Assembly (NCBI GenBank): GCA_964017195.1
Contig: OZ024895.1
Location: 7,250,001-7,314,000, forward strand
DNA length: 64,000 nt
Reading direction: 5' to 3'
Source: Siderastrea radians
Lineage: Eukaryota > Cnidaria > Anthozoa > Scleractinia > Rhizangiidae
The position numbers and the translations under genes were made by a program. Shown one piece after another: positions 1 through 10,496 of the stretch; the first letter of the stretch is position 1, and each line of letters opens with the position of its first letter. The notes below the pieces were generated by a model, which was not told where the DNA came from, searched no databases, and worked only from the letters and a program-made list of their open reading frames with translations.

Positions 1-1
1 G

Positions 2-2538
2 GATGAAACGGACGAACCTTACATCTTTGAAGGATCAAACTGTGTTTTACATTTTCTGGAGTGGCTGGAAGAACTCACAGAGGACGATTCTCGACAAGTG
101 ACTGTCATAGCACACAATTTCTCTGGATATGATGGCTATTTCATTGTGCATGATTATTATGGATCCAACCAAGTCATTCAGCAAATACGTAATGGTGCAA
201 AACTACTCTACGTGCGGCATGATTCTATCCGATTTATTGACTCCATGAGTTTCATCGCCATGCCATTATCAGCGTTTCCCAAAACTTTTGGTATTACGGA
301 GTTGAAGAAGGGATATTTCCCGCATTTGTTTAATCGTATGGAAAATCAAGATTATGTCGGACCCGTACCAGCAAAGGACTATTACTTACCAGAAACCATG
401 TCAGTGGAAGGACGAAAAGCATTTGAAACATGGCATGATCAACAGCGTGCGAACCAAGTTGTGTTCAATTTTGCTGAGGAACTCATTGCTTACTGCAAAT
501 CAGATGTCAGACTGTTAAAGGAAAGTTGTCTTACCTTTAAGGATGTTTGGAGCAATTATTCTACTTTCAACCCGTTTGATTGTATTACCATCGCTGCTGC
601 GTGTAACCGGGATTTAAGAGAAAATCACATGATCAGAGATAGCATCGCTTCAGAACCAACCTATGGGTGGAAATTGAACATGAATCAATCCCTAGCAGCC
701 ATGGTAAGAAAATCAGCTGCGCCAAATAGCCCTTGAGAATCTCAGCCCCGAGGATTTGGAAGCGCATGACTTAATGTCAATGGCCTACCCGGATCATGAT
801 CACCCCAGCTATCGTAATTATCTTCAAACCGGAGAGAACTGTGGTGAATTTACCATTCCTGAAACCAATTTCAAAGTCGATGGTTATGATCCTGACACAA
901 AAACAGTGTATGAATTCAACGGATGCTTCTGGCATGGTTGCCCCAAATGTTACCCCATCCGAGATGAAAAGCATCAACGGCTCGATGGTAGGACTTTCTA
1001 CGATGTGCACGAACTCACCAAACATCGAGTCCAGAAAATCAAGAGCAAGGGATTTCAAGTAGTGGAGATATGGGAGTGCGAGTGGCGACAGATGAAAGCA
1101 ACCAACCCTGACATCCAAGAATTTGTCAAACGTTTGGAGTTTACCGACCCGCTTAACCCTAGAGGTGCGTTCTGTGGTGGAAGAACAAACGCTGTACCAC
1201 CAAGTCAACCCCACCGAGAAAATCCACTACATTGACTACACCAGTTTATACCCGTGGGTAAACAAAACGGCTTGCTACCCTAAAGGCCATCCAACTTTCA
1301 TTTCTCAACCTGGAACTGTGGGTATCAGTCGCTATTTCGGATTTGTCAAGTGCAAAATCTTACCACCTCACGAACTTTATCACCCTGTTTTACCATACCA
1401 CCACAACGGATTGCTGACCTTCCCACTTTGCGCCAAATGTCTTGAAGAGGAGATGGAAAAGCCAGTCCTCCAGCGATCAGCCACATGTCACCACACCCCG
1501 GAAGAACGATGTCTGATTGGAACCTGGTGCACACCGGAACTTGACAAAGCAGTGGAAATGGGTTATGAAGTGCAGTACATTTATGAAGTGTGGCACTTTA
1601 ACGAACGAGTGGAGGGGCTGTTCGAACACTATGTGAACAATTGGCTGAAACTCAAACAAGAAGCCAGCATTTGGCCTGAATGGGTAGGAAATGACGAAGA
1701 CAAGAAGCAGCAGTATATTCGAGATTATCATCAGAAAGAAGGGATCCTATTGAACTATGATAACATCAAGTACAACCCAGGTCTTCGAGCTGTAGCCAAG
1801 ATTGCCCTCAATTCCATGTGGGGTAAATTCAGTCAGAATGTAAGCAAAACAGAAGTCAGAACATTCAACGATCCAGCGGAGTTTCATCAGTTTATCGCCA
1901 GTGATGCTGTAGAAATTAGTCACATTGCCGTCAAATCGGAGGAGTTAGTGGAAGTTTACTTTAAGTACCGTCAAGAAGATATTCCTGTTAATCCCAATTT
2001 AAACATTTTTGTGGCTTGCTTTACCACCAGTTGGGCTCGTTTGCGGTTATATGAAGCTCTAGAGTTGCTTTACAAGCGGGTGCTCTATTTTGACACTGAC
2101 TCGGTTCTTTACCTTGAAGATACGGAGAATCCCTCAGAAGCACAACCTGTTCTTGGAGACAATCTAAGAGACTTTACTTCAGAACTTAAAAGTGATGATT
2201 GGATCACAGAATTCGTGTCAGCAGGACCTAAAAACTATGGTTACATTACCAAGAAAGCCAAGTTTGAATGCCATGTCAAAGGATTTAGACTGAACAGTGA
2301 GGGTCAACAACAATTGAACTACCAAGTGATGTGGGACAACTTGTTAGCTGAAATCAAGAAACCGTTGCAGAAACCGCGGGAACATCAGGTCATCCAATCT
2401 CACAGGATTGTGCGGGATGCCAAGAAATTCAAACTGGAAACACGAATGGAAGCGAAATTTTACAAACTTGTTTTCAACAAACGGGTCATCAACCCAGTGA
2501 ACTTTGAGACTTATCCATACGGATACTTTGTTGCTTGA
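2..2538 (+). pseudogene. Family B (protein-primed) DNA polymerase of a mobile element, frame-broken, 5' end off window
   Basis: Reading is open from base 2 to 736 in one frame, continues about 711-1190 in a second, and finishes about 1165-2538 in a third, so at least two frameshifts break it. In order: exonuclease motif AHNFSGYDGYF (about 110-142); a nuclease-like segment EFNGCFWHGCPKC...IWECEW (about 912-1086); palm motif A DYTSLYP (about 1234-1254); motif B KIALNSMWGKF (about 1797-1830); motif C YFDTDSV (about 2085-2107). These are hallmarks of DNA_pol_B_2-type replicases carried by Maverick/Polinton-like and related elements. No integrase, ATPase or capsid gene is visible downstream, so the element class is not settled. 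The inserted segment resembles Vsr-type endonuclease (GCFWH and WEC motifs). The copy is dead as read unless unrecognised introns join the frames. Confidence 0.85.
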
Positions 2539-2714
2539 ACATTTCTGAACGTTTCTAAGAAATTGCTTAGTTCGCTTTCACAAAGTTTTAACGTAGTGGT
2601 TCTTTTAGGTTAACAAACAGGATTGTAAATAGGATAGGATTCTAGGTCCTTTCGCAAACAGTGTTTTGCAAAAGACTTAGGTTTCGCAAACACAGGGGCA
2701 AAGGGATGGGTACT

Positions 2715-2757
2715 CTTTCAATTACTCTGGGTTCGAATCCCGGCCGGCGCAAACTTC
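2715..2757 (+). tRNA. tRNA-like 3' half (T-arm and acceptor end), probably a SINE or tRNA relic
   Basis: The segment GGTTCGAATCCCGGCCGGCG is a canonical T-arm with B box followed by an acceptor-like 3' strand. No matching D-arm (A box) or 5' acceptor strand is seen upstream, so this is a fragment and not a functional tRNA. Confidence 0.35.
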
Positions 2758-2788
2758 TTTTATTTCTTATTAGGTTCACAAAGGAGCA

Positions 2789-3012
2789 GGGGTGTTAGGG
2801 TTAATATGCTAATGAATCTAGGGTTAGGGTTGCTAAGGAGCATGGGAGTTAGGGTTAATGAATTCAAAATGGTGGATCTAGGGATCGCAAAGGAGTATGG
2901 GAGTTAGGGTTAATATGCTAATGAATCTAGGGTTAGGACCACGTGTTCCAAGATGGCGGTTAGGGTTAATATGCTAATGAATCTAGGGTTAGAACCACGT
3001 GTTCCAAGATGT
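2789..3012. repeat. Minisatellite containing TTAGGG telomere-type hexamers
   Basis: A unit of roughly 35-60 bp containing GTTAGGGTTAATATGCTAAT and TGAATCTAGGGTTAG recurs with variable spacers such as GGACCACGTGTTCCAAGATG. TTAGGG occurs at 2795, 2824, 2849, 2904 and 2960. TTAGGG is the animal telomere hexamer, but here single hexamers sit inside a longer unit, so this is an interstitial repeat and not a telomere. Confidence 0.75.
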
Positions 3013-3071
3013 TCAAACAATAGGGGGTTTTAATTTATGCGTATATGGCCAAACGAGCGTGCATTACTACT

Positions 3072-4594
3072 CAACAGCTGTCACCATAGCAACGGTAATG
3101 GACAATCCCCCATTTTAAATAATATCGAATATCTCGAAAACTAGACAGACACTCTGTGACAAAACTTGAACTATTTGAACTACTCAACCTACACATTTTG
3201 TATGCGAAATTAGGGAAAAATCTGTAAGAGCGTTTTCATGTAAACCATGATTTATTTTTTACGGGTTGATTTTGGTCATTCCTGCAATTTCTCCAATATT
3301 TCAAGAAAGATAAAACTTAACACTTTCTCTTTTCAGTTGAAGGATCTTTTGTGATATCAAAACATTTTTAATGTACATTGAGCTTTCTAGGTGGCTGCGA
3401 TTTTAAGATATTTATATTTAAAAACTGCTAAAATGCAGCACAAATCAGCCAAAAAGTTCATAATTTGCATAAATGGAAATATTTCTAAACTGCCCTTACA
3501 GATTTTTCTCTTAAATTGATTGCCGTTAGAATAATAATTCTTTTTCATGTTTCAGTGAGTTTTATGCTGAATAAACATTTCTGTTATTAGATAAGAAGGC
3601 TGAATCTCGGTCAAGTTTCAGTCGTTATTAACTTTCAACGAGCAACAGTTTTATTTTCTTTTTCCTGGTCTATTTCACGGTTATTCACGTGCAATGAATA
3701 TTTATACACGCTGCTCTTGTGTCCTCTCGTGTGCCTATAATCCCTTCTCATAATAAAAAAAATATATTCGTCTTCTGAGCTTGTTTCTCTTCATTTTTCA
3801 GCCCCAGTGTAATTAAATCCGTAATTAAAAATGCTAAAACGTCAGTCAGTATTTAAAGAATAATGGAAAAGAGTCTCCAGGAAGAAGCGCAGAAGACGAA
3901 AATTTTTTATTATTATGAGAAAGAATTATAAATGCACGAGAGGACGCAAGCGCAACGTGTATAAACATTCATTGCACGTGAATAACCATGAAATAGACCA
4001 GGAAAAACAAAATAAAACTGTTGCTCGTTGAAAGTTAATAACGACTGAAACTTGACCGAGATTCAGCTTTCTTATCTAATAACAGAAATGTTTATTCAGC
4101 CTAAAACTCATTGGAACATCAAAAAGAATTATTATTCTAACGGCAATCAGTTTAAGAGAGAAAACTGTAAGGGCGATTTAGAAATATTTCTATTTATACA
4201 AATTACGAACTTTTTGGCTGATTTGTGCTGCATTTTAGCAGTTTTTAAATATAAATATCTTAAAATCGCAGCCACCTAGAAAGCTCAATGTACATTAAGA
4301 ATGTTTTGATATCATGAAAGATCCTTCAACTGAAAAGAGAAAGTGTTAAGTTTTATCTTTCTTGAAATATTGGAGAAAATTGCAGGAATGACCAAAATCA
4401 GCCCGTAAAAATTGAATCATGATTTACTCGAAAACGCTCTTACAGATTTTTCCCTAATTTCGCATACAAGTTGTGTAGTTGAGTAGTTCAAATAGTTCAA
4501 GTTTCGTCATAAAGTGTCTGACCAGTTTTCGAGATATTCGACATTATTTAAAATGAGGGGTTGTCCATTACCGTTGCTATGGTGACAGCTGTTG
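3072..4594. mobile_element. 1.5-kb palindromic (foldback) element
   Basis: The left arm begins CAACAGCTGTCACCATAGC at 3072 and the right arm ends with its complement at 4594. The arms match, with scattered changes, inward to about 3780 and 3890, leaving a loop of roughly 100 bp. No transposase is visible; the 75-codon ORF inside lies in the arm and is not credible. No clear target duplication was found at the ends. Confidence 0.85.
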
Positions 4595-4599
4595 CTAGA

Positions 4600-5340
4600 A
4601 AACCAGCAAGAAAATAAACTTTGATCATATGTTTAAAAGGTGGTGTAGTATTAAGGAAATCGAAGTTTACCTTCTTTGCGAAATTTTGACTTCAAAGGAT
4701 ACACTCCAAGGCCAAAAAAACTGTTGCGAGCCTCCTTAAGGCAGCATTTTGATTTTCACTACCCCTTTAATTTACTGCAGTGAGGGATGATTTTGTGAAT
4801 GATAGACAGCAGACAGCAGACAGTATTCACCGCAAAAGCTAAAATCTGACTTTGAGACATTTTGTCTTACCTTAGATGACCAACTACATCAGCAATTGTT
4901 CTGGTTCTGACTAAAGACATCTAAAAGTAAGATTTCAGTTTTTATGGAGTTGTTTGGGTTTACCATGACATTGTTTCGGGTTGATACAGCCAAAGGAGCA
5001 TCACATCAAATGACAACCACATGAATACTGTATCAAACTAGGACATGGCTAAGTAATATTGCAGCCAGAGGTACAGCTGTACTTTTGTCTACTAAACTAA
5101 CGAAATGTTTTTACCCAAGACATAAATAATTCAACTAAGAAATCCACTTTCACTAAGGTTGGTGGATGTCAGTTACGATAGCCACGAGACATAATACATC
5201 GAATATTTGCAATAAGCTATTTGCATAAACAAACCTATGACTATCAGTAAAATCAACAAACCAAACAAATATTATGCACCAAACTGCAGGTCTTGCACAT
5301 AGCATAAACTTAAGGAAAATTTGCTTAGCTCATAAATACG
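4600..5340. other. Non-coding stretch without recognised features
   Basis: AT-rich sequence with a short CAGACAG direct repeat near 4805. No coding potential is recognisable on either strand. Confidence 0.4.
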
Positions 5341-5342
5341 AT

Positions 5343-5377
<35 letters not shown>

Positions 5378-5620
5378 CATTTCTAAAGCGCCCTTTCCCA
5401 ACGGTCCAAAGGCGCTATTTACAATAAAATTATCAATTTAAAAAGGCACACTTAAAAAGAACTGTTTTCAGCTGTCTTTTAAAAATGTCTAGCGATTCTG
5501 CATCCCTAACATGTTATGGAAGACTGTTCCAAAGCAACGGCGCAGCAACAGAGAAAGCACGGCGGCCATAACTATTTAGTTTGAAACCAGGCACGGCGAG
5601 TAAATTTTTCTTTGCAGATC

Positions 5621-6256
5621 TTAGATAACGTCCTCAATGTAAACAGGCGCAAGGCCATGGAGAGTCTTGTAGGTAATGAAAAGTATCTTAAATTCAATTC
5701 GGAGATCAATTGGGAGCCAGTGGAGACTCATAAGAACAGGTGTAATATGACAGAACTTGGGTGAGAGAGAAACAATTCGAGCAGCTGCATTCTGCACACG
5801 TTGGAGCTGTTTAGTCACGTGCTTGGGTAAACCATATAGTAACGAATTACAGTAGTCAAGCTTTGATGTAATGAGAGCGTGAACAAGAAGCTGGGCTGCA
5901 TCGAAGGTAAGATGTTTACGAATGAGGCTTATTTTACGGAGATGATAGAATGCTGATTTGCACATTGCTGTCACCTGAGGAACCATACTCAAATATTCGT
6001 CGAAAATAACTCCAATGTTGCCTGCTTTTGGTGAAGTCAGCACTCTCTCATCACAGACATCAAGATGTAACAAAGGAGGTCGAGCACGGTGTAAAGATGA
6101 TATCAAAAGAAGCTCAGTTTTCTCTCTGTTTAATTTGAACTTATTCAAAAGCATCCAGGTATCAATTTCTTGTACACAGGCTTCCAACTTACTCTTGCTC
6201 AATTTCATTGAGGGATCACGTCTCAAAAGTAATATATAGCTGCGTGTCATCAGCAT
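5621..6256 (-). CDS. LINE reverse transcriptase C-terminal region
   Basis: The 211-residue ORF continues the polymerase after the YADD frameshift: thumb and C-terminal block with LNREKTELLLI, LDYCNSLLYGLP, LQRVQNAAARIV and LHWLPIDLRIEFKI, all typical of CR1/L2-like elements. The opening residues out of frame overlap the YADD region. Confidence 0.82.
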   Translation of the reverse strand: MLMTRSYILLLRRDPSMKLSKSKLEACVQEIDTWMLLNKFKLNREKTELLLISSLHRARPPLLHLDVCDERVLTSPKAGNIGVIFDEYLSMVPQVTAMCKSAFYHLRKISLIRKHLTFDAAQLLVHALITSKLDYCNSLLYGLPKHVTKQLQRVQNAAARIVSLSPKFCHITPVLMSLHWLPIDLRIEFKILFITYKTLHGLAPVYIEDVI

Positions 6257-7529
6257 AAAAATGAAAGCTTAACTCCTGTTTATTGGCGATATCACTCAGT
6301 GGAGAGGTGTACAAGGCGTATAGTAGCGGACCAAGGACGGATCCCTGGGGTACACCAAACTGCAGAACATGACGCTCGGACGTCGAACCATTGACATTCA
6401 CAAATTGAGTGCGGTCACTCAAGTACGACCGAAACCATTCTAATGCCGTACCACCAATTCCAAATCGAGAAGAAAGGCGCGAAAGTAAAATACAGTGATC
6501 AACAGTGTCAAATGCCGCCGAAAGATCAAGGAGTAACAAAATCACTGATCTTTTGTGATCTAACGCCATAGCAATATCATTATGAACACGGATTAAAGCC
6601 GTCTCAGTACTGTGTAGTTTTCTGTAGGCTGACTGATAAATGACATTAAGATTATTGGCATCTAAATAAGCAATAAGCTGCTCGGCAACACATTTCTCGA
6701 TAACTTTAGACAGAAAACTTAAGTTCGAAATTGGCCTAAAATTCTTGAATTCATCCGGGCTTAAATATTGCTTCTTGAGCAGTGGTTTGACGCTGACCAC
6801 TCTGAGATCAGTAGGAAGTTTACCAGATTCCATTGAAAGGTTGACAATCTTGGTTATCACTGGTCGAACAGTGGTAAAGCAGTCCTTCATGATACAACCA
6901 GGAATAGGATCTAGATCACAAGACTTTAAATACATAGATCCAACAATTGCCGTAAGTTCAGTCGATGAGACACTTGCAAAGGTAGTAAATTGACATTCAG
7001 CAGCAACGTCTCTGAACTCAAGAACATTGTCAGGTGTAGATCGGTCAAGGTCTTCACGAATTCTTCTGATTTTATTGTCAAAGTACGTAATAAACTCCTG
7101 TGCTAACGATGCGGTACTTTCATGTTGCGGAAACCTGGTTTCTGGGTGCTGGTGAAGCAATTTCGAAAAAGTCGAAAACAGTTTTCTCAAATCACATTGG
7201 TTTTCAGTGACCAATCTAGAGTAATAATTCAATCTTGATGATGACAACATATTGTTTACAGCGTGACACTGTCGAACAAAATTCTCACGATCAGAAGCTG
7301 ACCTAGTCACACGCCATTGCCTCTCTAATCTCCTTCGCTTTCTTTTTTCAAATTTGATTTCCTCCGTATACCAAGGAGCAGCAGGGCGAATAGTGATGAC
7401 ACGCCTTTTAATCGGAGCATGTTTGTTCAGGGTAGAAACCAATGCAGAGTTGTAGAGAGCAACTAGCTGATGAAGATCATCTGGTGGATGCAACAAAAGT
7501 GATGAATTGGCAAGTTCATCACAAAACAT
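6216..7529 (-). CDS. LINE reverse transcriptase domain
   Basis: 437 residues. Motifs in order: FRPISNLSFLSKVIEKC, DLSAAFDTVDH (catalytic Asp), GVPQGSVLGPLLY, and FYADDTQLY (YxDD at about 6249-6256). This is the CR1/L2-type reverse transcriptase that primes on target DNA. The frame is lost directly after YADD and resumes in the next ORF. Confidence 0.9.
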   Translation of the reverse strand: MFCDELANSSLLLHPPDDLHQLVALYNSALVSTLNKHAPIKRRVITIRPAAPWYTEEIKFEKRKRRRLERQWRVTRSASDRENFVRQCHAVNNMLSSSRLNYYSRLVTENQCDLRKLFSTFSKLLHQHPETRFPQHESTASLAQEFITYFDNKIRRIREDLDRSTPDNVLEFRDVAAECQFTTFASVSSTELTAIVGSMYLKSCDLDPIPGCIMKDCFTTVRPVITKIVNLSMESGKLPTDLRVVSVKPLLKKQYLSPDEFKNFRPISNLSFLSKVIEKCVAEQLIAYLDANNLNVIYQSAYRKLHSTETALIRVHNDIAMALDHKRSVILLLLDLSAAFDTVDHCILLSRLSSRFGIGGTALEWFRSYLSDRTQFVNVNGSTSERHVLQFGVPQGSVLGPLLYALYTSPLSDIANKQELSFHFYADDTQLYITFET

Positions 7530-7586
7530 TTCAGTGTCTATGGTCTTCAGCTTGCGAAATTTAATTTCTTTTCTTTCAAAGTTAGG

Positions 7587-8072
7587 TTAAGCTATCGATA
7601 TATCACAATGAACAACAAAATGATCAGATAAGGCAGGATCACAAACTGAAATGTTAAGGGCTAAAGGCTCATCTCTCGTGATTAAAAGGTCTAAAGTGTG
7701 ACCAGCACTGTGTGTTGACTTATCCACATGCTTTAAATTTAGTGATCCCAGAAGGCTGCAAAAATCAGATGAGGCTTTGTCACCAGCATCATCAATACGA
7801 TAATTAAAATCACCAGCAACTAGAAGGTGTGCGGAGTCTGTTATATATTGCTCCATTAAGGGGCCAAAATCATCAAGAAACATTGGACAATTGCAAGAAG
7901 GAGGGCGATAAATAACCAGGAGACGAGTTTCTCGAGAGGAAGCAGACGCGATTAGCAAGTCAATGAACTCAAAGGAAGTAAAATCACGAGTTCTTCCAGT
8001 TGATTCCTTCACATAAAGTCCATTCTTAATAAGAATACCCACACCGCCACCATTACCGAGTTGTCTGGGCAC
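7587..8072 (-). CDS. LINE apurinic/apyrimidinic-like endonuclease domain (part)
   Basis: 161 residues with endonuclease motifs GGGVGILIK, VIYRPPS, VAGDFNYRID, THSAGHTLDLLIT and LSDHFVVHCDI in family order; the terminal SDH carries the catalytic Asp-His pair. It is separated from the upstream ORF by an apparent one-base deletion and ends at a TAA in the same frame as the downstream reverse transcriptase. The stop is therefore premature and not a natural end. Confidence 0.8.
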   Translation of the reverse strand: MPRQLGNGGGVGILIKNGLYVKESTGRTRDFTSFEFIDLLIASASSRETRLLVIYRPPSCNCPMFLDDFGPLMEQYITDSAHLLVAGDFNYRIDDAGDKASSDFCSLLGSLNLKHVDKSTHSAGHTLDLLITRDEPLALNISVCDPALSDHFVVHCDISIA

Positions 8073-8110
8073 ATGGTGAAACGAATATCCATCAGGAGTT
8101 AAATCCCCGA

Positions 8111-9028
8111 TTATTTGCGATCATCGCGATCATCAGGATGGAGCCAAGTTTCAGTGAGAGCAAAAATATCAATATCGTTGTCAACGATGTAATCCTTTAT
8201 CGGTAGCCATTTGTTTCTCACTGATCGGGCATTGAAAAGAGCAAAGCTGACTGTAGTCGGTTTCGAGTGAGAGATTGAGGGAGGTCGTGGAGAATCACAA
8301 AATGTAAGAGATGTGAGAGTTCGCATCCTTGCACGTCGAAAGGTCGGCGTATAGCGAGGTCGGTTAAGAACTCGTATTGCTCTATTGTCACACTGAAACT
8401 CTTTAGATCTTTCAGCTCGTTTTCCACGATACCGCAGCAATGAATTCATTTTTAATTTTTTTAAAATTCGTGGACATGGTTTCGATCTGGCAGATTCGAA
8501 ACGAATAGAGAATAACTCATCCCTGGAATAAACAAAACGTTGTTGCGGATTTGCATAGCAGTTTAATCGCATCTGAAGGTGCGAAGACAAGGACAATGGC
8601 GACGATTCGTAGCGACTGTTAAAATTTACCATGCGACTATCCACCAAACTTGAGAGGCTGGAGTTTAAAGCAATGGCAGGACCAGGGTTTTTCTCGACAT
8701 CCATATCGACAGTGATGTTCTTCTTCCGGATTAAATGGCAAAAGTGACCATGCTTGCACCATACAGAAATCGGCCGGCGTGGTACCTTCTTTGTTGATGA
8801 GATTGCTTGTTGAACAATCCGAGCGAAATAGTCAAAATGCCGCAAACCAGGATGTTGTAAATCTCTTGACAGAAACTTTATGTTGTTAGAAGAGGGATCA
8901 TTGTCCTTAAAATCAGAGATACCAGCGAAGAACAGCAGAAATACTAAATAAATCGGAACACAGTTTAACGTGGTCAGACACTTCATGCTAAATGCACGTG
9001 AACTGTGTAAAGCTGGAATCGGTTCCAA
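8111..9028 (-). CDS. LINE N-terminal ORF with 2A-like motif, fused to the start of the endonuclease
   Basis: 305 residues. Residues 15-40 contain a hydrophobic, signal-like stretch (PIYLVFLLFFAGIS). Residues 110-117 read DVEKNPGP, matching the 2A ribosome-skipping consensus DxExNPGP (codons at 8678-8701). From about residue 265 the APE endonuclease begins (FNARSVRNKW...LTETWLHP). 2A-like sequences are known upstream of the endonuclease in CR1-type non-LTR elements of sea urchin and other invertebrates, where they separate the N-terminal product from the catalytic polyprotein. The ORF ends at a frameshift inside the endonuclease. Confidence 0.8.
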   Translation of the reverse strand: MEPIPALHSSRAFSMKCLTTLNCVPIYLVFLLFFAGISDFKDNDPSSNNIKFLSRDLQHPGLRHFDYFARIVQQAISSTKKVPRRPISVWCKHGHFCHLIRKKNITVDMDVEKNPGPAIALNSSLSSLVDSRMVNFNSRYESSPLSLSSHLQMRLNCYANPQQRFVYSRDELFSIRFESARSKPCPRILKKLKMNSLLRYRGKRAERSKEFQCDNRAIRVLNRPRYTPTFRRARMRTLTSLTFCDSPRPPSISHSKPTTVSFALFNARSVRNKWLPIKDYIVDNDIDIFALTETWLHPDDRDDRK

Positions 9029-9359
9029 GGCTTAAAATATAAAAGAACTTACGTGAGATTCTTAATCTAAAATAATAGTACGTATCGCCAGATCTCAAGT
9101 CCCAGTATTGTGCTTTAGCGAAACTTTTAACGCTAGAACAAGAATATAAATTCTCTAAATATGAACTAATTAGAAGCAGGACTAGATAACGGCTCCAGTG
9201 TGAGTGGTATCCCCAAGTTTCATTGAACTCAGGTAGAAATGCGAGGCGAACACAACCACATCCAACACAAGACTCTTTATTATTCGCCCTCGATAGACGC
9301 AACTGTACATCGCGGCAATTCCCATAAATCCAAACTTCCGTATAAGAGAAACTTGTAAT

Positions 9360-9473
9360 CCTATTTAGATATATATATATATTTTTTTGTTAGAGTATGT
9401 AAATCCTTATATTGTTATCCTAGGTAATACCATTTTATATGGGAATACCAATAAATTGTTGTTGCTGTTGTTG
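9360..9473 (+). mobile_element. 3' tail of a LINE ending in (GTT)n
   Basis: AT-rich non-coding end finishing AATAAATTGTTGTTGCTGTTG, the same layout as the ends at 14398 and 46298. Only the 3' terminus is present. Confidence 0.45.
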
Positions 9474-9479
9474 ATTGAA

Positions 9480-10490
9480 AAGAGCCTGTTCATTGCTCAA
9501 CTTTAGTCTAAATAATGGAAAATCAGAGGAAAACCATCGCGTATTTAAACATTAAAATTATTTCATTAGCAGAATTCGGTACACTAACTGCGGACTTATC
9601 GTCTTCGAAATCATTATACTCACCGACATACTGCAGCCCACAGCAAGATAACAGGACCACGAAAGCAACATACAACAAGGACATCTTGCTTGTCGTCAAG
9701 CGAGCTTAATAAGGCTTCCAAAATCCCTTCGATTGAAACGTCGCTAGAATTATTATCAATGCATGTTTTTAATCGTACGAACTTTGCATGAAGAATGAAA
9801 AACACTGCCGATATCAACGGCGGCTAGTTACGCTCTCACCCAATGAGAAAGCGATGTAGTAATCACGTGTTCATTCATCGATGACCTAAGCGCTGTGGGA
9901 GGAGAGAATGGTGAGTAAAAATAACAGTGATGGCGGAAAATGAGAAATTTGAATGGAATTTCAGGAATTGCCACGCTTTTATTGACCCTGCAAAGCTGAA
10001 CGCCACTTGGATGATAGCATTTTCGACGCCATGACTCCATATCGTAGCTTTTGGATCTTTATCAGGACTATCGCGATAAACTTCTGTACTTCTCTGAATT
10101 GCTATTGAAGCACTGCTCTATGTAAAGCCCAGAGGCCAAATAAATTGAGGTACACCTCGGAATTTTATAATTGGTGATGTACAGGAAGAACAAGAACATT
10201 CAAATGCTCGAGACCCTAACGCTACAGACCAAAAATATATTATTTTTCGTAACAATTGAGAGTCACTGAGTTGATATAAAGTAAATTACCCTTATAAAAG
10301 CTGTATGGGTATGCGTCGCAGTGAAGGGTATGGTTATTAACCAGTTTAGCCCGGGGTAGGGTATGGAAAACACAGAGTTTTGGTCTAGAATAGGGTATCA
10401 CTTATCGGGAAATTATGGATTGACAGTCCGGGAGAGTCTTGGATAGGATATGGATATTTGGAGTCTAGTGTAAAGGGTTGCAAGGGTCTC
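9480..10490. other. Non-coding stretch, nothing recognised
   Basis: Short ORFs here (64-70 codons) show no domain or motif. No repeat or RNA gene was recognised. Confidence 0.35.
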
Positions 10491-10496
10491 GAAGTC

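Larger units (their letters stand above)
5341..9060 (-). mobile_element. Near full-length non-LTR retrotransposon (CR1/L2-like LINE), disabled
   Basis: Read on the minus strand the element runs from an N-terminal ORF (9028) through an APE-type endonuclease and reverse transcriptase to a 3' tail of (ATT)n at 5341-5377. The microsatellite tail and the CR1/L2-type domain order support a non-LTR element. Damage: a frameshift in the endonuclease near 8073-8111, an in-frame stop at 7587-7589, and a frameshift just after the catalytic YADD near 6225. The 5' boundary is uncertain and may reach about 9300. Confidence 0.88.

Noticed and set aside
777..1214. 145-codon minus ORF across the polymerase
   Set aside because: Antisense shadow of the nuclease-like polymerase segment.
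2789..3012. True telomere or chromosome end
   Set aside because: Only five TTAGGG hexamers, not in tandem, with normal sequence on both sides.
4052..4279. 75-codon ORF in the 3-4.6 kb palindrome
   Set aside because: Falls in a repeat arm; the mirrored arm has no equivalent open frame.
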